NCBI GenBank assembly: GCA_963765075.1
Contig: CAVXVA010000001.1
Location: 806,001-870,000, forward strand
Source of the DNA: JAENVU01 sp963765075
GTDB taxonomy: Bacteria; Actinomycetota; Acidimicrobiia; IMCC26256; JAENVU01
Direction: 5' to 3'
Length of the DNA stretch: 64,000 nt
Shown here: positions 17,032 through 26,870 of the stretch, piece by piece
How positions within the stretch are numbered: position 1 is the first letter of the stretch
Layout: every line of letters begins with the position of its first letter
Position numbers and translations under genes: made by a program
Notes under the pieces: generated by a model
The model's input: only the letters and a program-made list of their open reading frames with translations
Told to the model about the DNA's origin: nothing
Database searches by the model: none

Positions 17032-20000
17032 TCAAGGTAGCCGCGAGCACTCGGCCCGCAGTTCCCGGGCGACGGCCGCGAGGTCGTCACGCTTCACATT
17101 GACGGGTTGCAGCGCCCAACGGAACCGATAGCGGCCGGGACCAATGCGGTACTCGGGCAGCGTGTCGGGTCCACACGAGAGCGTCCCCAGGCCGCGGTGA
17201 CGGTAGTCGAGGTGCATGGTCACGCCACCCGCGGGCACCAGTTCCTCGGCGTGGGTCGCCGCGGTCAACTGCTCGGGGGTGAACCGACTCACATTCCACT
17301 GGAACGGCTCGGCTGCGGTGACGAGCAGACCCCACCCGCTGGCGTCGTGGACGACACCCCAGCGGGTGTCGGCGTGCCCGCCATGCTCCTGGGGCATCAC
17401 GTAGGGAACGTATTGATCCGCGACCGACTGCGTGTACCGGCCGAAGTACGCGCCACGCCGCCGGTCGGGGTAGGACTCCCCCGGGCCGAGCCCGTACCAC
17501 GTGACCCGATCGAGTTCCGCGGGAAGCTCCCACCGCAGGCCGATGCGGGCAACGTCGTCGACGCCTTCGGGGATCCGGACGTCCTCCCGCACGACGACCG
17601 ATCCATCGGGCCGCTGCACCCACACTTCCCGCTGCGTGATGACGGGGAAGCCTTCGCCGGCCGACCACTCCCGTTCGATCGTGGTGCGGTCGCCCCGCGA
17701 CTTGACCGGCACCACGAGTCGCGCCTCGAGGCGGTCGAGCCCCGCACTCCGCCAACGACCCAACGGCTTGAGTTCCTGCATATCGGCCAGCTTGAGGCCG
17801 TCGTTGTCGGTCGGCGCCCGCCAGAGTGCCAAGTGCGGAGCGGCGGGCAGGTCATGCCGAGCGCTCGCGACGGCCACCGCGGCCGACGGCTCCGCGCGGG
17901 CCCCGGCCGGCACGATCACCTGGAGACACGCGATCTCGAAGCCGCGGGGCGCCCATCCAGTTGCTCGCGCCGTCGTGAACCGCACCGTGACGACACACTC
18001 CTCGTCGGACGCGACCTTCGGTACCGGTGTCGGGAGGGCGACCGTCGCGACCTCACCCGGGCCGACCGCGGGCACCACCAACGCGGCTCGCGACTTCACC
18101 AGGCCGTCGACCGCGACCTCGATCCGAGCTCGCAACCAGGAGAGGTCGCGGAAGTCCTGTCGGTTGGTGATGTGCAGCCGCCGACCCACGAGGTCCACGG
18201 CAACCGGAGCGGCCAGCGCCTTGTGTTCTTCCATCGCGGGCTTCGGCGTCCGGTCCGGCCACACCATGCCGTCGCAACAGAAGTTGAGGTCGTTGGGCGT
18301 GTCGCCGAAGTCGCCGCCGTAGGCGAATCGGGTGGAACCGTCGGGCAACGTCTGGCGGAGACCGTGGTCCCAGAACTCCCAGATGAACCCGCCCTGCAGC
18401 CCGGGGGTCGACTCGATGGCGTCCCAATACTCGGCCAGACACCCGTTGCTGTTGCCCATTGCGTGCGAGTACTCGCACAAGATCAGCGGCATCTCGGTGC
18501 GGCGGTGTGCCGCCCAATCCACGATGTCGGCGATCTCGGGATACATCGGGCAGAGCACATCGGTCGCGGTCTGGTTCCGATCCCAGTGCCACATGATCGC
18601 GCCCTCGTAGTGCAGTGGGCGCGTGGGGTCGTAGGCCCGAATCCAACCCGCGAGCGCCTCGTGATGCGCGCCGTAGCCCGACTCGTTGCCGAGCGACCAC
18701 ATGATGATCGACGGGTGGTTCTTGTCTCGAGTGACCATGCGGCTGCCGCGGTCGAGCAGCGCGGCGGCGTATCGCGGGTCGTGACACAACGACAGGATGA
18801 AGGCGTGGCTCTCGAAGTTGGTTTCGTCGACGACGTAGAGGCCGAGTTCGTCGCACAGGTCGTAGAACGCCGGGTCGTTCGGTGAGTGTGAGGTGCGCAC
18901 CGCGTTGAAGCCGTACTGCTTCATCACCACCAGGTCGGCCCGCATCTGGTCGAGCGTGAGCACCCGCCCGGTGTCGGGGTCGAAGTCGTGCCGATTCATG
19001 CCGCGGATCAACACCGGGCGGTCGTTGATCAGGAGTTCCCGATCACGGATCTCGATCGACCGGAACCCGACGGTGCACGAGTTCACTTCCCGTACGGTGC
19101 CCGCGGCGTCGACCAGGGAGACGACGAGCCGGTACCGGTTCGGTACCTCCGCCGACCATGGGTCCACGCGGAGATCGGACGCGTCGACGTCGACCACGTG
19201 ACCGTTGAAGAGGTACGCGGTGCGGTCCGTCGGCACGACACCGGTCAAGGGCGCACCCACCGCGCGACCGGCCATGGTTTCGAGCTGGGCCCGGACCGTC
19301 CAGTTCCGCTCGGGCTTGCCCGTGAACCCGACCTCGGTGCGCACGTGCAACGAACCCATCTTCCGAGCCGGATCCCACCCGGGGTGAGCATGCACGTCTT
19401 CGATCCAGATCCGATCGGTCGCGGTGAGGAAGACACTGCGACCGACACCGGCGTGCCACCACTGGTCCTGATCCTCGACGTAGCTCGCGTCGGACCAGCG
19501 CACGACCATCAGCGCGAGGGTGTTGCGCCCGGCGGTGACGACGTCGGTCACGTCGAACGCAGCCTCCAGCCGGGAGTCCTTGCTGATACCGACCGGCTCG
19601 CCGTTCACCCAGACGTGCAGCACGCTGTCGGCCGCACCGACGTGCAGCACGATCCGCCGTTTCGACCACGCTCGTGGCACCGAGAACGTCGTCCGGTACA
19701 GCCCGGTGGGGTTCTCGGCGGGCACCTCGGGCGGGACTCCTCGGAACGGCATCTGGACGTTCGTGTAGATCGGCCGATCGAAGCCCTGCATGGTCCACAG
19801 GCCGGGGACCTCGACGTCGTGCCAGCCCGAATCGTCGTGCATCGGCGCCATGAACGATGCCGGCACTCGCTCGGGCCGGTCCTCCAGGAGGAACTTCCAG
19901 GTGCCGTCGAGCGAGCGCACCCATGGGTTCGGCGCATCCCCGCGTGCCACCTCGGCATCAGGGGCCGGGAGCAGTGGGCTGCGCATCGGGAGCCGCCCGA

Positions 20001-20052
20001 CATGGGTGATCTCGGGCTTGGTCCACGCGGCAAGATCGATCAAGGAAGGCAC
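17032..20052 (-). CDS. Glycoside hydrolase family 2 beta-galactosidase
   Basis: 1006 residues, the normal length for LacZ-type GH2 enzymes. Domains in order: jelly-roll (FRGVPPEVPAENPTGLYRTTF), two beta-sandwiches around a TIM barrel, and a C-terminal small-chain domain with WYGLGPGESYPDR. The acid/base Glu lies in WSLGNESGYG (about residue 455) and the nucleophile in ILCEYSHAMGNSNG (about residue 525). There is no signal peptide, so it acts inside the cell. First gene of an operon with an SDR and an acyl-CoA ligase. The promoter space to the divergent LLM gene is only 22 bases. Confidence 0.93.
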   Translation of the reverse strand: MPSLIDLAAWTKPEITHVGRLPMRSPLLPAPDAEVARGDAPNPWVRSLDGTWKFLLEDRPERVPASFMAPMHDDSGWHDVEVPGLWTMQGFDRPIYTNVQMPFRGVPPEVPAENPTGLYRTTFSVPRAWSKRRIVLHVGAADSVLHVWVNGEPVGISKDSRLEAAFDVTDVVTAGRNTLALMVVRWSDASYVEDQDQWWHAGVGRSVFLTATDRIWIEDVHAHPGWDPARKMGSLHVRTEVGFTGKPERNWTVRAQLETMAGRAVGAPLTGVVPTDRTAYLFNGHVVDVDASDLRVDPWSAEVPNRYRLVVSLVDAAGTVREVNSCTVGFRSIEIRDRELLINDRPVLIRGMNRHDFDPDTGRVLTLDQMRADLVVMKQYGFNAVRTSHSPNDPAFYDLCDELGLYVVDETNFESHAFILSLCHDPRYAAALLDRGSRMVTRDKNHPSIIMWSLGNESGYGAHHEALAGWIRAYDPTRPLHYEGAIMWHWDRNQTATDVLCPMYPEIADIVDWAAHRRTEMPLILCEYSHAMGNSNGCLAEYWDAIESTPGLQGGFIWEFWDHGLRQTLPDGSTRFAYGGDFGDTPNDLNFCCDGMVWPDRTPKPAMEEHKALAAPVAVDLVGRRLHITNRQDFRDLSWLRARIEVAVDGLVKSRAALVVPAVGPGEVATVALPTPVPKVASDEECVVTVRFTTARATGWAPRGFEIACLQVIVPAGARAEPSAAVAVASARHDLPAAPHLALWRAPTDNDGLKLADMQELKPLGRWRSAGLDRLEARLVVPVKSRGDRTTIEREWSAGEGFPVITQREVWVQRPDGSVVVREDVRIPEGVDDVARIGLRWELPAELDRVTWYGLGPGESYPDRRRGAYFGRYTQSVADQYVPYVMPQEHGGHADTRWGVVHDASGWGLLVTAAEPFQWNVSRFTPEQLTAATHAEELVPAGGVTMHLDYRHRGLGTLSCGPDTLPEYRIGPGRYRFRWALQPVNVKRDDLAAVARELRAECSRLP

Positions 20053-20074
20053 GGCGAGACACTACGGTGCCGGA

Positions 20075-20911
20075 GTGCATTTCGGCATCACGATGTTCGC
20101 GACTGATCAGACGATGGACCCGAGCGAGCTGGCTCGGGAGGCCGAAGCCCGCGGGTTCCATTCGCTGTACCTGCCCGAACACACCCACATCCCGATCTCG
20201 CGGCGCACCAAGCCGCCGACGGGTGGCGAGGTGCTGGCCGAGGAGTACAAGCGCACCCTCGACCCACTGATCGCGTTGAGTGCCGCCGCCGCCGTGACCG
20301 ACACCATTCTCCTCGGCACCGGCATTTCGGTGGTCGCCCAACGCGAACCGATCGTGACCGCCAAAGCCATCGCGACCCTCGACCGCATCGCCGAGGGCCG
20401 CTTCGTCTTCGGCATCGGGTTCGGTTGGAATGCCGATGAGATCGAGCACCATGGCATCGCCATGCCCGACCGGCGCGAGGTCGTGCGCGAGCACATCCTC
20501 GCGATGCGGGCACTGTGGCGCGACGACGTCGCCGAGTACCACGGTGAGTTCGTCGACTTCTCGGCCTCGTGGTCGTGGCCCAAGCCGACGCGACCTGAAG
20601 GCCCACCCATCCTCATCGGCGGCGCGGCGGGACCCAAGCTGTTCGCCCACATCGCCGAGTACGCCGACGGTTGGATCCCGATCGGCGGCGCCGGCATCCG
20701 CGCCGCGCGGGACGATCTCCGGCGCGCCTGCGACGAGCACGGCCGCGACGCCGACACCCTGCGCATCGTTCCGTTCGGGACCGTGCCCGACCAGGGGAAA
20801 CTCGAGTACTACGCGTCGCTCGGGATCCGCGAAATCGTCCTGCGCGTCGAAGGCGGAACCCGAGACCAGGTACTCCTGATCCTCGACGAGTACTGCACGC
20901 TCCTCGGTTGA
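20075..20911 (+). CDS. LLM-class F420-dependent oxidoreductase
   Basis: 278 residues from GTG at 20075. Blocks HFGITMFATDQTMDPSELA, LYLPEHTHIP, LLGTGISVVAQREPIVTAKA, FGIGFGWNADEIEHHG and PPILIGGAAGPKLFAHIAEYADGW match the TIGR03619-type F420-dependent subgroup. Substrate unknown. It is divergent from the GH2 operon and followed 19 bases later by a VOC-family gene on the same strand. Confidence 0.88.
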   Translation: MHFGITMFATDQTMDPSELAREAEARGFHSLYLPEHTHIPISRRTKPPTGGEVLAEEYKRTLDPLIALSAAAAVTDTILLGTGISVVAQREPIVTAKAIATLDRIAEGRFVFGIGFGWNADEIEHHGIAMPDRREVVREHILAMRALWRDDVAEYHGEFVDFSASWSWPKPTRPEGPPILIGGAAGPKLFAHIAEYADGWIPIGGAGIRAARDDLRRACDEHGRDADTLRIVPFGTVPDQGKLEYYASLGIREIVLRVEGGTRDQVLLILDEYCTLLG

Positions 20912-20930
20912 CCCTTCGGTAGGGTGCACC

Positions 20931-21560
20931 ATGAGCGCACGTCCAGCCGTGGCCGAGATCGTGGTCGCCGATGAACCCGGCGCGTGGGAGCGAGCGGGGT
21001 TCACGATCACCGACGAGAACACCACCCGCATCGGGGCCATCGCGATCCGGCTCGTCGGCCGCGGCCAGGGCAAGGGAATCGTCGGCTGGGCGTGGTCCGA
21101 CCTTTCGGGCGAGGGACCGATCGACGGCCTGGCCACCACATCGGCACGCCCCGGTTCGCTCCGACCGACGGCCCACGACCTCGGAGTCACGATCATCGAC
21201 CACGTTGTGGTGGTCACGCCCAACCTCGAACGCACCGTGCCCGAGTTCGAGGCCCGCCAACTGGAGGTTCGCCGAGTCCGCCACACCGATCAGTACGGCC
21301 CGGCCTTCCGTCAGGTGTTCTTCCGCGGCGGCGAGACCATCATCGAACTCATCGGACCCGATGTTCCTCGCGAGGGCGACGACCGCGACGCGCACTTCTA
21401 CGGATTGGCATTCACCGTCGAAGACCTCGGGGCCACCGCGGCGCGACTCGGCGACCGTCTGAGCCGCATCAAAGACGCGGTCCAAGATGGCCGCCAGATC
21501 GCCACACTCCGACACGAGGCCTTCGACATCTCCGTGCCGATCGCGTTGATGAGCGCCTGA
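20931..21560 (+). CDS. VOC-superfamily (glyoxalase-like) protein
   Basis: 209 residues. A glyoxalase/bleomycin-resistance-type beta-alpha-beta-beta-beta unit starts near residue 85 (TIIDHVVVVTPNLERTVPEFEARQLEVRRVR) and ends with FFRGGETIIELIG and AHFYGLAFTVEDLGATAARL. One full module is clear and the first 80 residues are less typical. The role (dioxygenase, isomerase or binding) is unknown. Probably co-transcribed with the LLM gene. Confidence 0.78.
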   Translation: MSARPAVAEIVVADEPGAWERAGFTITDENTTRIGAIAIRLVGRGQGKGIVGWAWSDLSGEGPIDGLATTSARPGSLRPTAHDLGVTIIDHVVVVTPNLERTVPEFEARQLEVRRVRHTDQYGPAFRQVFFRGGETIIELIGPDVPREGDDRDAHFYGLAFTVEDLGATAARLGDRLSRIKDAVQDGRQIATLRHEAFDISVPIALMSA

Positions 21561-21584
21561 GCGTCGCGGCGACGCTCGGCACCG

Positions 21585-22412
21585 TCACTCGGCGGTGAAG
21601 AGGTAGCGCAGGCCTTCACCGACGGCCCGGTAGCCGATCGCACGGTAGATGCCGTTCGACGTCGGGTTCTCCAGGTCGGTGTACAGCACGCAACGCAGGT
21701 CCGAATCGATCGCGACCCGAGACATGCCGGCCACCAAGGCACTCGCGTACCCGCGCCCTCGGTGGGTCGGCGGCGTGTACACCGGGCCGACGCGGACGAC
21801 CCGCTCCAAGGGAGCCGTGAATCCCGCGGCCGAGACCGGTTCGCCGTCGACCCAGACCCACAACTGTCCGGCGTCGATCCGGCGTGCCACCCCGCCGGCG
21901 ACACCTAGCGTCGGTTCGCCGATCTCGGCGGCGAACGCGGTGAAGCACTGCACGAGGAAGTCGACGTGCTCGCGGGTCGCGCGTTGTACTCCGCCCGGCG
22001 CGTCGTGATCGACGAGATCGTCGAGCAGATACAACCGTTGCCCCAGCGTCGGTCGGGCGCTGACGCGAGTCCGTTCGGACCACGCGCCGGCGAAGGCCGC
22101 CGCGGTCGCGGCATCGCCGTCGACGCCCGGGAGTTGTGCACCGGTGTCGCTGATCCGATGCGCGACCGCCGCGACAACCTCGGGCCGCATCGGCGTGACC
22201 GCCGCGTGAAAGGTGTTGGGCGACTGGAACACCACGCCCACGACGTCCATGCCGACCGACGCAATCCAGTACCGGCCGGGTTCGGGCACCGCGACCCGGG
22301 CGTGCAGCAGTGTGAGGATCAGGTTGTGGGCGACGGGATCCGACCCCAGGAACGACGCAGCCGTCGTGAGGACCCGACCCGGATCATTAGTTGCCTCGAC
22401 GACGACGTCCAT
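21585..22412 (-). CDS. GNAT-family N-acetyltransferase
   Basis: 275 residues, ATG preceded by GGAGG. The C-terminal half holds the GNAT core: VYTPPTHRGRGYASALVAGM (acetyl-CoA pyrophosphate loop, Q/RxxGxG/A form) and LYTDLENPTSNGIYRAIGYRAVGE. The N-terminal half is a degenerate GNAT-like or unknown domain. Substrate unknown. Last gene of a minus-strand run that begins at 26682. Confidence 0.85.
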   Translation of the reverse strand: MDVVVEATNDPGRVLTTAASFLGSDPVAHNLILTLLHARVAVPEPGRYWIASVGMDVVGVVFQSPNTFHAAVTPMRPEVVAAVAHRISDTGAQLPGVDGDAATAAAFAGAWSERTRVSARPTLGQRLYLLDDLVDHDAPGGVQRATREHVDFLVQCFTAFAAEIGEPTLGVAGGVARRIDAGQLWVWVDGEPVSAAGFTAPLERVVRVGPVYTPPTHRGRGYASALVAGMSRVAIDSDLRCVLYTDLENPTSNGIYRAIGYRAVGEGLRYLFTAE

Positions 22413-22427
22413 GATCCTCCGGCCCGG

Positions 22428-23384
22428 TCAGGTCAATGAGTATGACCACGCGACTCGCGTCTTGTCTCGCGAATATCCCTGCCCCTCGTACAGCGCCAGC
22501 GCGCCGGAGGGGTTCTCGGCATCGACGTCGAGTGCGGCAAAGTCCAACCCTTCCTGCGCGAACGCTGCGGCCGTCGCACTCAGCAACGACTTCGCGACAC
22601 CACGACCGCGCCACGGCCGGAGCACGCCGAGCTGGTGCGTCCAGCCTTCCTTGAAGCCCAAGCCCGGCCAGTCATCGGGGTGAAGCGCATTCAGCGCGTA
22701 GCCGACGACCTGGTCGCCATCTGTGGCCGTGAACGAACAGTCGGCCCGGAAGTTGCGATGACCGGTCACCCAGCGATTCCACGTCTCGGGGTCGAGTTCG
22801 CTCGCCGCGAAATGGTCGCGGAAGGCTTCATTGTGCGCGGCCCGTACGACCTCGTCGACCAGAGGGTCGAACGGCCGAATCTCGATGCCGCCGGCACGCG
22901 CCACCGGCGCCGGGGTGCCGGCGAGTGGCCGCCGCATCTCGAAGTAGTACCGGTGTGGCGAGAACTCGAAATCGTCGAACAGTTCGTTGCGCACCGTGTC
23001 GGTCTCGGACGCCGAGACTTCGAGCCAGGCGGGGACATTCGCGGCGGACCCAGCCGCGATTTCCCGGCCGCGCTGCATCTGCCACTCGAGCAGTTGGGTC
23101 CCCAATCCGTTCTTCCGTGCTCTCGGCACCACGGCGCCATCGAGCAGGACGCGCGCCTGGCGCGGGCTGGGGATCGACCAGACCATCCCCCAGGCGACCA
23201 CCACGCCGTCGGCGAACGCCAACCGACCGTCGAGCCGAGGATCCACGTAGGACAGATCGAGTTGCTCCTCCAGGTCATCCCGTCCGAGAACCTCCCCCGT
23301 CCGGTCCACCGCCTCGATCTCGCGCAACGCGTCCACCCAGGCGTCCAAATCCCCAGCCCCCGGCGCCCGCCACTGCACGTCCAT
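22428..23384 (-). CDS. Tandem-domain GNAT acetyltransferase (MshD-like layout)
   Basis: 318 residues with two GNAT repeats. The first has VVPRARKNGLGTQLLEWQM. The second has LGVLRPWRGRGVAKSLLSATAAAF and LDVDAENPSGALALYEGQGY. Two-domain GNATs of this length include mycothiol synthase MshD, but similarity is only in layout, so I do not assign that function. It starts 6 bases after the thiolase stop, which suggests one transcript with the beta-oxidation genes. Confidence 0.82.
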   Translation of the reverse strand: MDVQWRAPGAGDLDAWVDALREIEAVDRTGEVLGRDDLEEQLDLSYVDPRLDGRLAFADGVVVAWGMVWSIPSPRQARVLLDGAVVPRARKNGLGTQLLEWQMQRGREIAAGSAANVPAWLEVSASETDTVRNELFDDFEFSPHRYYFEMRRPLAGTPAPVARAGGIEIRPFDPLVDEVVRAAHNEAFRDHFAASELDPETWNRWVTGHRNFRADCSFTATDGDQVVGYALNALHPDDWPGLGFKEGWTHQLGVLRPWRGRGVAKSLLSATAAAFAQEGLDFAALDVDAENPSGALALYEGQGYSRDKTRVAWSYSLT

Positions 23385-23390
23385 CCAGGC

Positions 23391-24545
23391 CTACAACCGC
23401 TCGATGATCGTCACGTTCGCCTGCCCCCCACCCTCACACATCGTCTGCAGGCCGTACCGGCCACCGGTGCGTTCGAGTTCGTTGAGCAGGGTGGTCATGA
23501 GCCGGACGCCGGTCGCGCCGAGCGGGTGGCCCAGCGCAATCGCACCGCCGTTGACGTTCACCTTGGCGAGGTCGGCGCCGGTCTCCTGCGCCCAGGCGAG
23601 TACCACCGACGCAAAGGCTTCGTTGATCTCGACGAGGTCGATCTGATCGAGCGTCATCCCCGACTTCTCCATGGCGTACGCCGTGGCCGGGATCGGCGCC
23701 GACAGCATGAAGATCGGGTCCGCGCCACGCACCGACAGATGGTGCACGCGGGCCCGCGGCTTCAACCCGTGACGGGCGACGGCGGCTTCGGAGGCGATGA
23801 GCATCGCGCTCGCCGCGTCGGAGATCTGCGATGCCATGGCCGCGGTGATCCGGCCACCTTCGACGAGCGGCGACAGCGACCGGATCTTCTCCCAGTTCGG
23901 GTTCGCGCGGGCCTTCGTCGAAGGTGGCGTCACCCAACGGGACGATCTCGCGCTCGAACCGCCCTTCGGCGCGGGCCCGGATCGCCCGTTCGTGGGACTC
24001 GACCGCGAACTCTTCCATCGCCTCGCGGGTGATTCCCCACTTCTCGGCGATCAGTTCGGCCCCGCGGAACTGCGACACCTCTTGGGTCCCGTAACGATCG
24101 ACCCAACCCCTGCTCGTCGAGAACGGGTCGGTGAAGCCGAACTGCTCCGCGACGGTCATCGCCGCGGAGATCGGGATCATGCTCATGTTCTGGACGCCAC
24201 CGGCGACGACGAGGTCCTGCGTGCCGCTCATGACTCCCTGCGCGGCGAAGTGCACGGCCTGTTGGGACGAGCCGCACTGCCGGTCGATCGTCGTGCCCGG
24301 CACCTCCTCGGGGAGACCCGCCGCGAGCCAACAGGTGCGGGCGATGTCGCCGGCTTGCGGACCGATCGCGTCGACGCAGCCGAACACGACGTCGTCGACG
24401 GCCGCCGGATCGAAGTCGTTGCGGGCGACCAGTGCTTTCAACACGTGGGCGCCGAGGTCGGCCGGGTGGACCTGGCTCAGCGCACCCCCGCGCCGGCCCA
24501 CCGGGAGTCCGCACCGCGTCGACGATGAAAGGCGCTCCGGTGCAT
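23391..24545 (-). CDS. Acetyl-CoA acyltransferase (thiolase), three frameshifts
   Basis: Thiolase with the full motif set: nucleophile in TIDRQCGSSQQAV, EINEAFASV, NVNGGAIALGHPLGATGVR and MCEGGGQANV. The reading frame breaks three times. An extra base follows the ATG at 24545, another lies near 24508 (before VGRRGGALSQ), and a third is near 23935 between GDATFDEG and NPNWEKIRSLSP. Each is corrected by removing one base, and the joined protein is a normal thiolase of about 385 residues, so sequencing insertions are the likely cause. Directly downstream of two acyl-CoA dehydrogenase genes. Confidence 0.85.
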
Positions 24546-25534
24546 CGTGGTCCTGCTCCTCCGGTTGGTCGGTGTCGTCAAGGATCGCGCGGGCGACGCG
24601 GTCGCGGTGCCAGGCGGCATCGCCCCAGGCTCCCGCCAGCGCCCAGGCGCGCTTCATCCACAGGTGAAGGTCGTACTCGTAGGAGTACCCGATCGCGCCG
24701 TGACACTGCAGTGCGGCACGCGTGGCCGCGAGTCGCGACGTCGGCGGCCTGGGCCTTGGCCATCGACACGTGCACCGGCGCGCCCGCATCATCGGTCGAG
24801 AGTGAGAGCGCGGCACGGTAGACAAGTGGCGCAGCGAACTCGATGCCGATCCGCACGTCGGCCAGGTGGTGTTTGATGGCCTGGAACGAACCGATCGGCA
24901 CGCCGAACTGGTTCCGGTCGGTGACGTACTCGACGGTCATGTCCAACAGGTTGCGGGCGAGGCCGAGGAGCTGGGCCGAATAGCCGAGGTTGCCGCGCCA
25001 GAAGGCCCGTGAGAGTTCGGTCGGGGTCAGGGGTCGTGACTCCACCGCGCCGGTGAGCAACGCCACCCGGCGCGCACCGTCGACCGATTCCTTGGCCACG
25101 AGTTCCGCGCCGGGTCGGAGCGCCACTACCGGATCCGGGTCGAGCCGAATGAGGATGTCGGACGCGTCGGCCCACGGGATCAACGGGTCGCCCACCGTGA
25201 CCGTCGACGCACCGGTCGCCACCCCCGGGTGGTCGGGGGCAACCAGCGGCGCACCCACGAGGACGTGCTCGACGAACGGTTCCGGCAGCGCCGCCCGACC
25301 GGCTTCCTCGGCAAGCAGCACGACGTCGAGCTCGGTGAGGCCGAGTCCGCCATCGGCTTCGGGGACCAGCGCGCCGAGCACGCCCATCTCACCCAGCGCA
25401 CCCCACGCCGCGCCGCTGCGACCGTCGGCGTTGGCCCAGGCCGCCCGCACGATGCTGGGCGGGCACTCCTTGGCGAGCAGATCTCGGACCGCGTCCCGGA
25501 ACGCGAGCTGATCGTCGGTGAATGCGAACTCCAC
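24546..25534 (-). CDS. Acyl-CoA dehydrogenase (one frameshift)
   Basis: Acyl-CoA dehydrogenase of the shorter, divergent kind often paired with a second subunit: EFAFTDDQLAFRDAVRDLLAKE, LGLTELDVVLLAEEAGRA, DRNQFGVPIGSFQAIKHHLAD. The C-terminal CHGAIGYSYEYDLHLWMKRA appears in another frame after about 24717, so one single-base insertion breaks the gene. The 5' end lies 4 bases after the stop of the other dehydrogenase. Adjacent unlike ACAD genes usually encode a heteromeric enzyme in steroid or branched-chain degradation (family knowledge; subunit pairing here is inferred). Confidence 0.85.
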
Positions 25535-25538
25535 GGGC

Positions 25539-26682
25539 CTACTTCCTCGGGAGTCCGAGCACGCGCTCGGCGATCACGTTGCGTTGGATCTCGTTGGTCC
25601 CCGCGTAGATCGGACCCGACAAGGCGAACTCGTAGCCCTTCATCCAGCTGCTCTCCAGCTCGGCCTCGAAGCCGAACAGGTCGAGCGCGGTCTCGTGGAG
25701 CTCGACGTCGAGCTCGGACCAGAAGACCTTGGTGAGACTCGACTCGACGCCTGGCGGATCGCCGTCGATCACCCGGGTCACGGTCTGGAGGGTCTGGAGC
25801 CGGTACGCCTCGGTGTCGATGTAGGCCTGGGCGACGCGACCCCGCAATGAGCCGTCGACCGCGTCGGGCCCGCGCTCGCGATACAACGCGACGAGCCGGT
25901 CGGCCGTCGCCATGAACCGGCCCGGGCTGCGCAAGGGTGAGGCCGCGCTCGGACCCGGTGGTCGCCATCGCGACGCTCCAACCCTGGTCGACTCCGCCGA
26001 GCACGAGATCGTCGGACACGAGCGCGTCCTCGAAGAACACTTCGGCGAATCCTTCGTCGCCATCGAGGCGACCGAAACCGCGCACCGTGACGCCCGGGGT
26101 GTCGAGTGGCACGAGGAAGTAGGTCAGACCTCGGTGGCGCTCCGCAGTCGGATCGGTTCGGAACAGCCCGAACAGGTGCGTGCAGAACGCGCCGCGGGTC
26201 GTCCAGGTCTTCTGGCCGTTGAGGCGCCAACCGCCCGCCGCGTCGTCGCGGGTCGCGGTCGATCGGATCCCCGCGAGATCGCTGCCGGCGTCGGGCTCGG
26301 ACCAGCCCTGGCACCACGATTCCTCACCGCTGGCCATCGTGGGCAAGAAGCGCCGCTGCTGCTCGGGCGTGCCGAACTCGAAGATCGTCGGGGCAAGGAG
26401 GAAGATGCCGTTCTGGGTGACCCGCTGCGGCGCGGCCGCCCGGTAGTACTCCTCCTCGAAGATCAACCACTCCCACAGGCTGGCGCCGCGCCCGCCGAAC
26501 TCCTCGGGCCAGGACACGACCGCCCAGCGGGCGTCGAAGAGTCTCCGTTCCCACTCCAGGTGGCGGGCGAACCCCTCGGCCGTATCCCCGCTGGGGAGCG
26601 GCTCGGCAGGGACGTTCGCAGCCAGCCAGCCTCGGACTTCGTCGCGGAAGGCCTGTTCCGACGGGCTCCAGGTCAGGTCCAT
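25539..26682 (-). CDS. Acyl-CoA dehydrogenase (one frameshift)
   Basis: Long-type acyl-CoA dehydrogenase starting MDLTWSPSEQAFRDEVRGWL (ATG at 26682). FAD and substrate blocks WCQGWSEPDAGSDLAG, LNGQKTWTTRGA and the C-terminal GTNEIQRNVIAERVLGLPRK are normal. A single-base break near 25930 separates TLAQPG from RFMATADRLVALY. A run-on frame continues into the next gene but is not meaningful. First gene of a five-gene minus-strand run (ACAD, ACAD, thiolase, two GNATs). About 190 bases of promoter space separate it from the divergent secreted protein. Confidence 0.88.
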
Positions 26683-26870
26683 GGTGACTCCGCGGGCGAG
26701 ATCATGCGGCGGCGACGCTACCCGACACCCAAATCGGATCCCCGGCCGGACCCGCCGATCCGCCATCGCCGAACCGTGGTGATTGGCAGTTTCTGCGCTA
26801 TTTGCACCTTTCACGCAGAATCGGCAAGACTCCGGCTCCCGCTGGGCGGCGGGATCGGGAGGGTAACCAC

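Noticed and set aside
17107..18885. 592-codon plus-strand open frame
   Set aside because: Shadow of the GH2 beta-galactosidase gene, whose catalytic motifs are certain on the other strand.
25180..26814. Single long frame joining two acyl-CoA dehydrogenases
   Set aside because: After about 25930 the frame is nonsense relative to both proteins; two separate genes with one indel explain the sequence.
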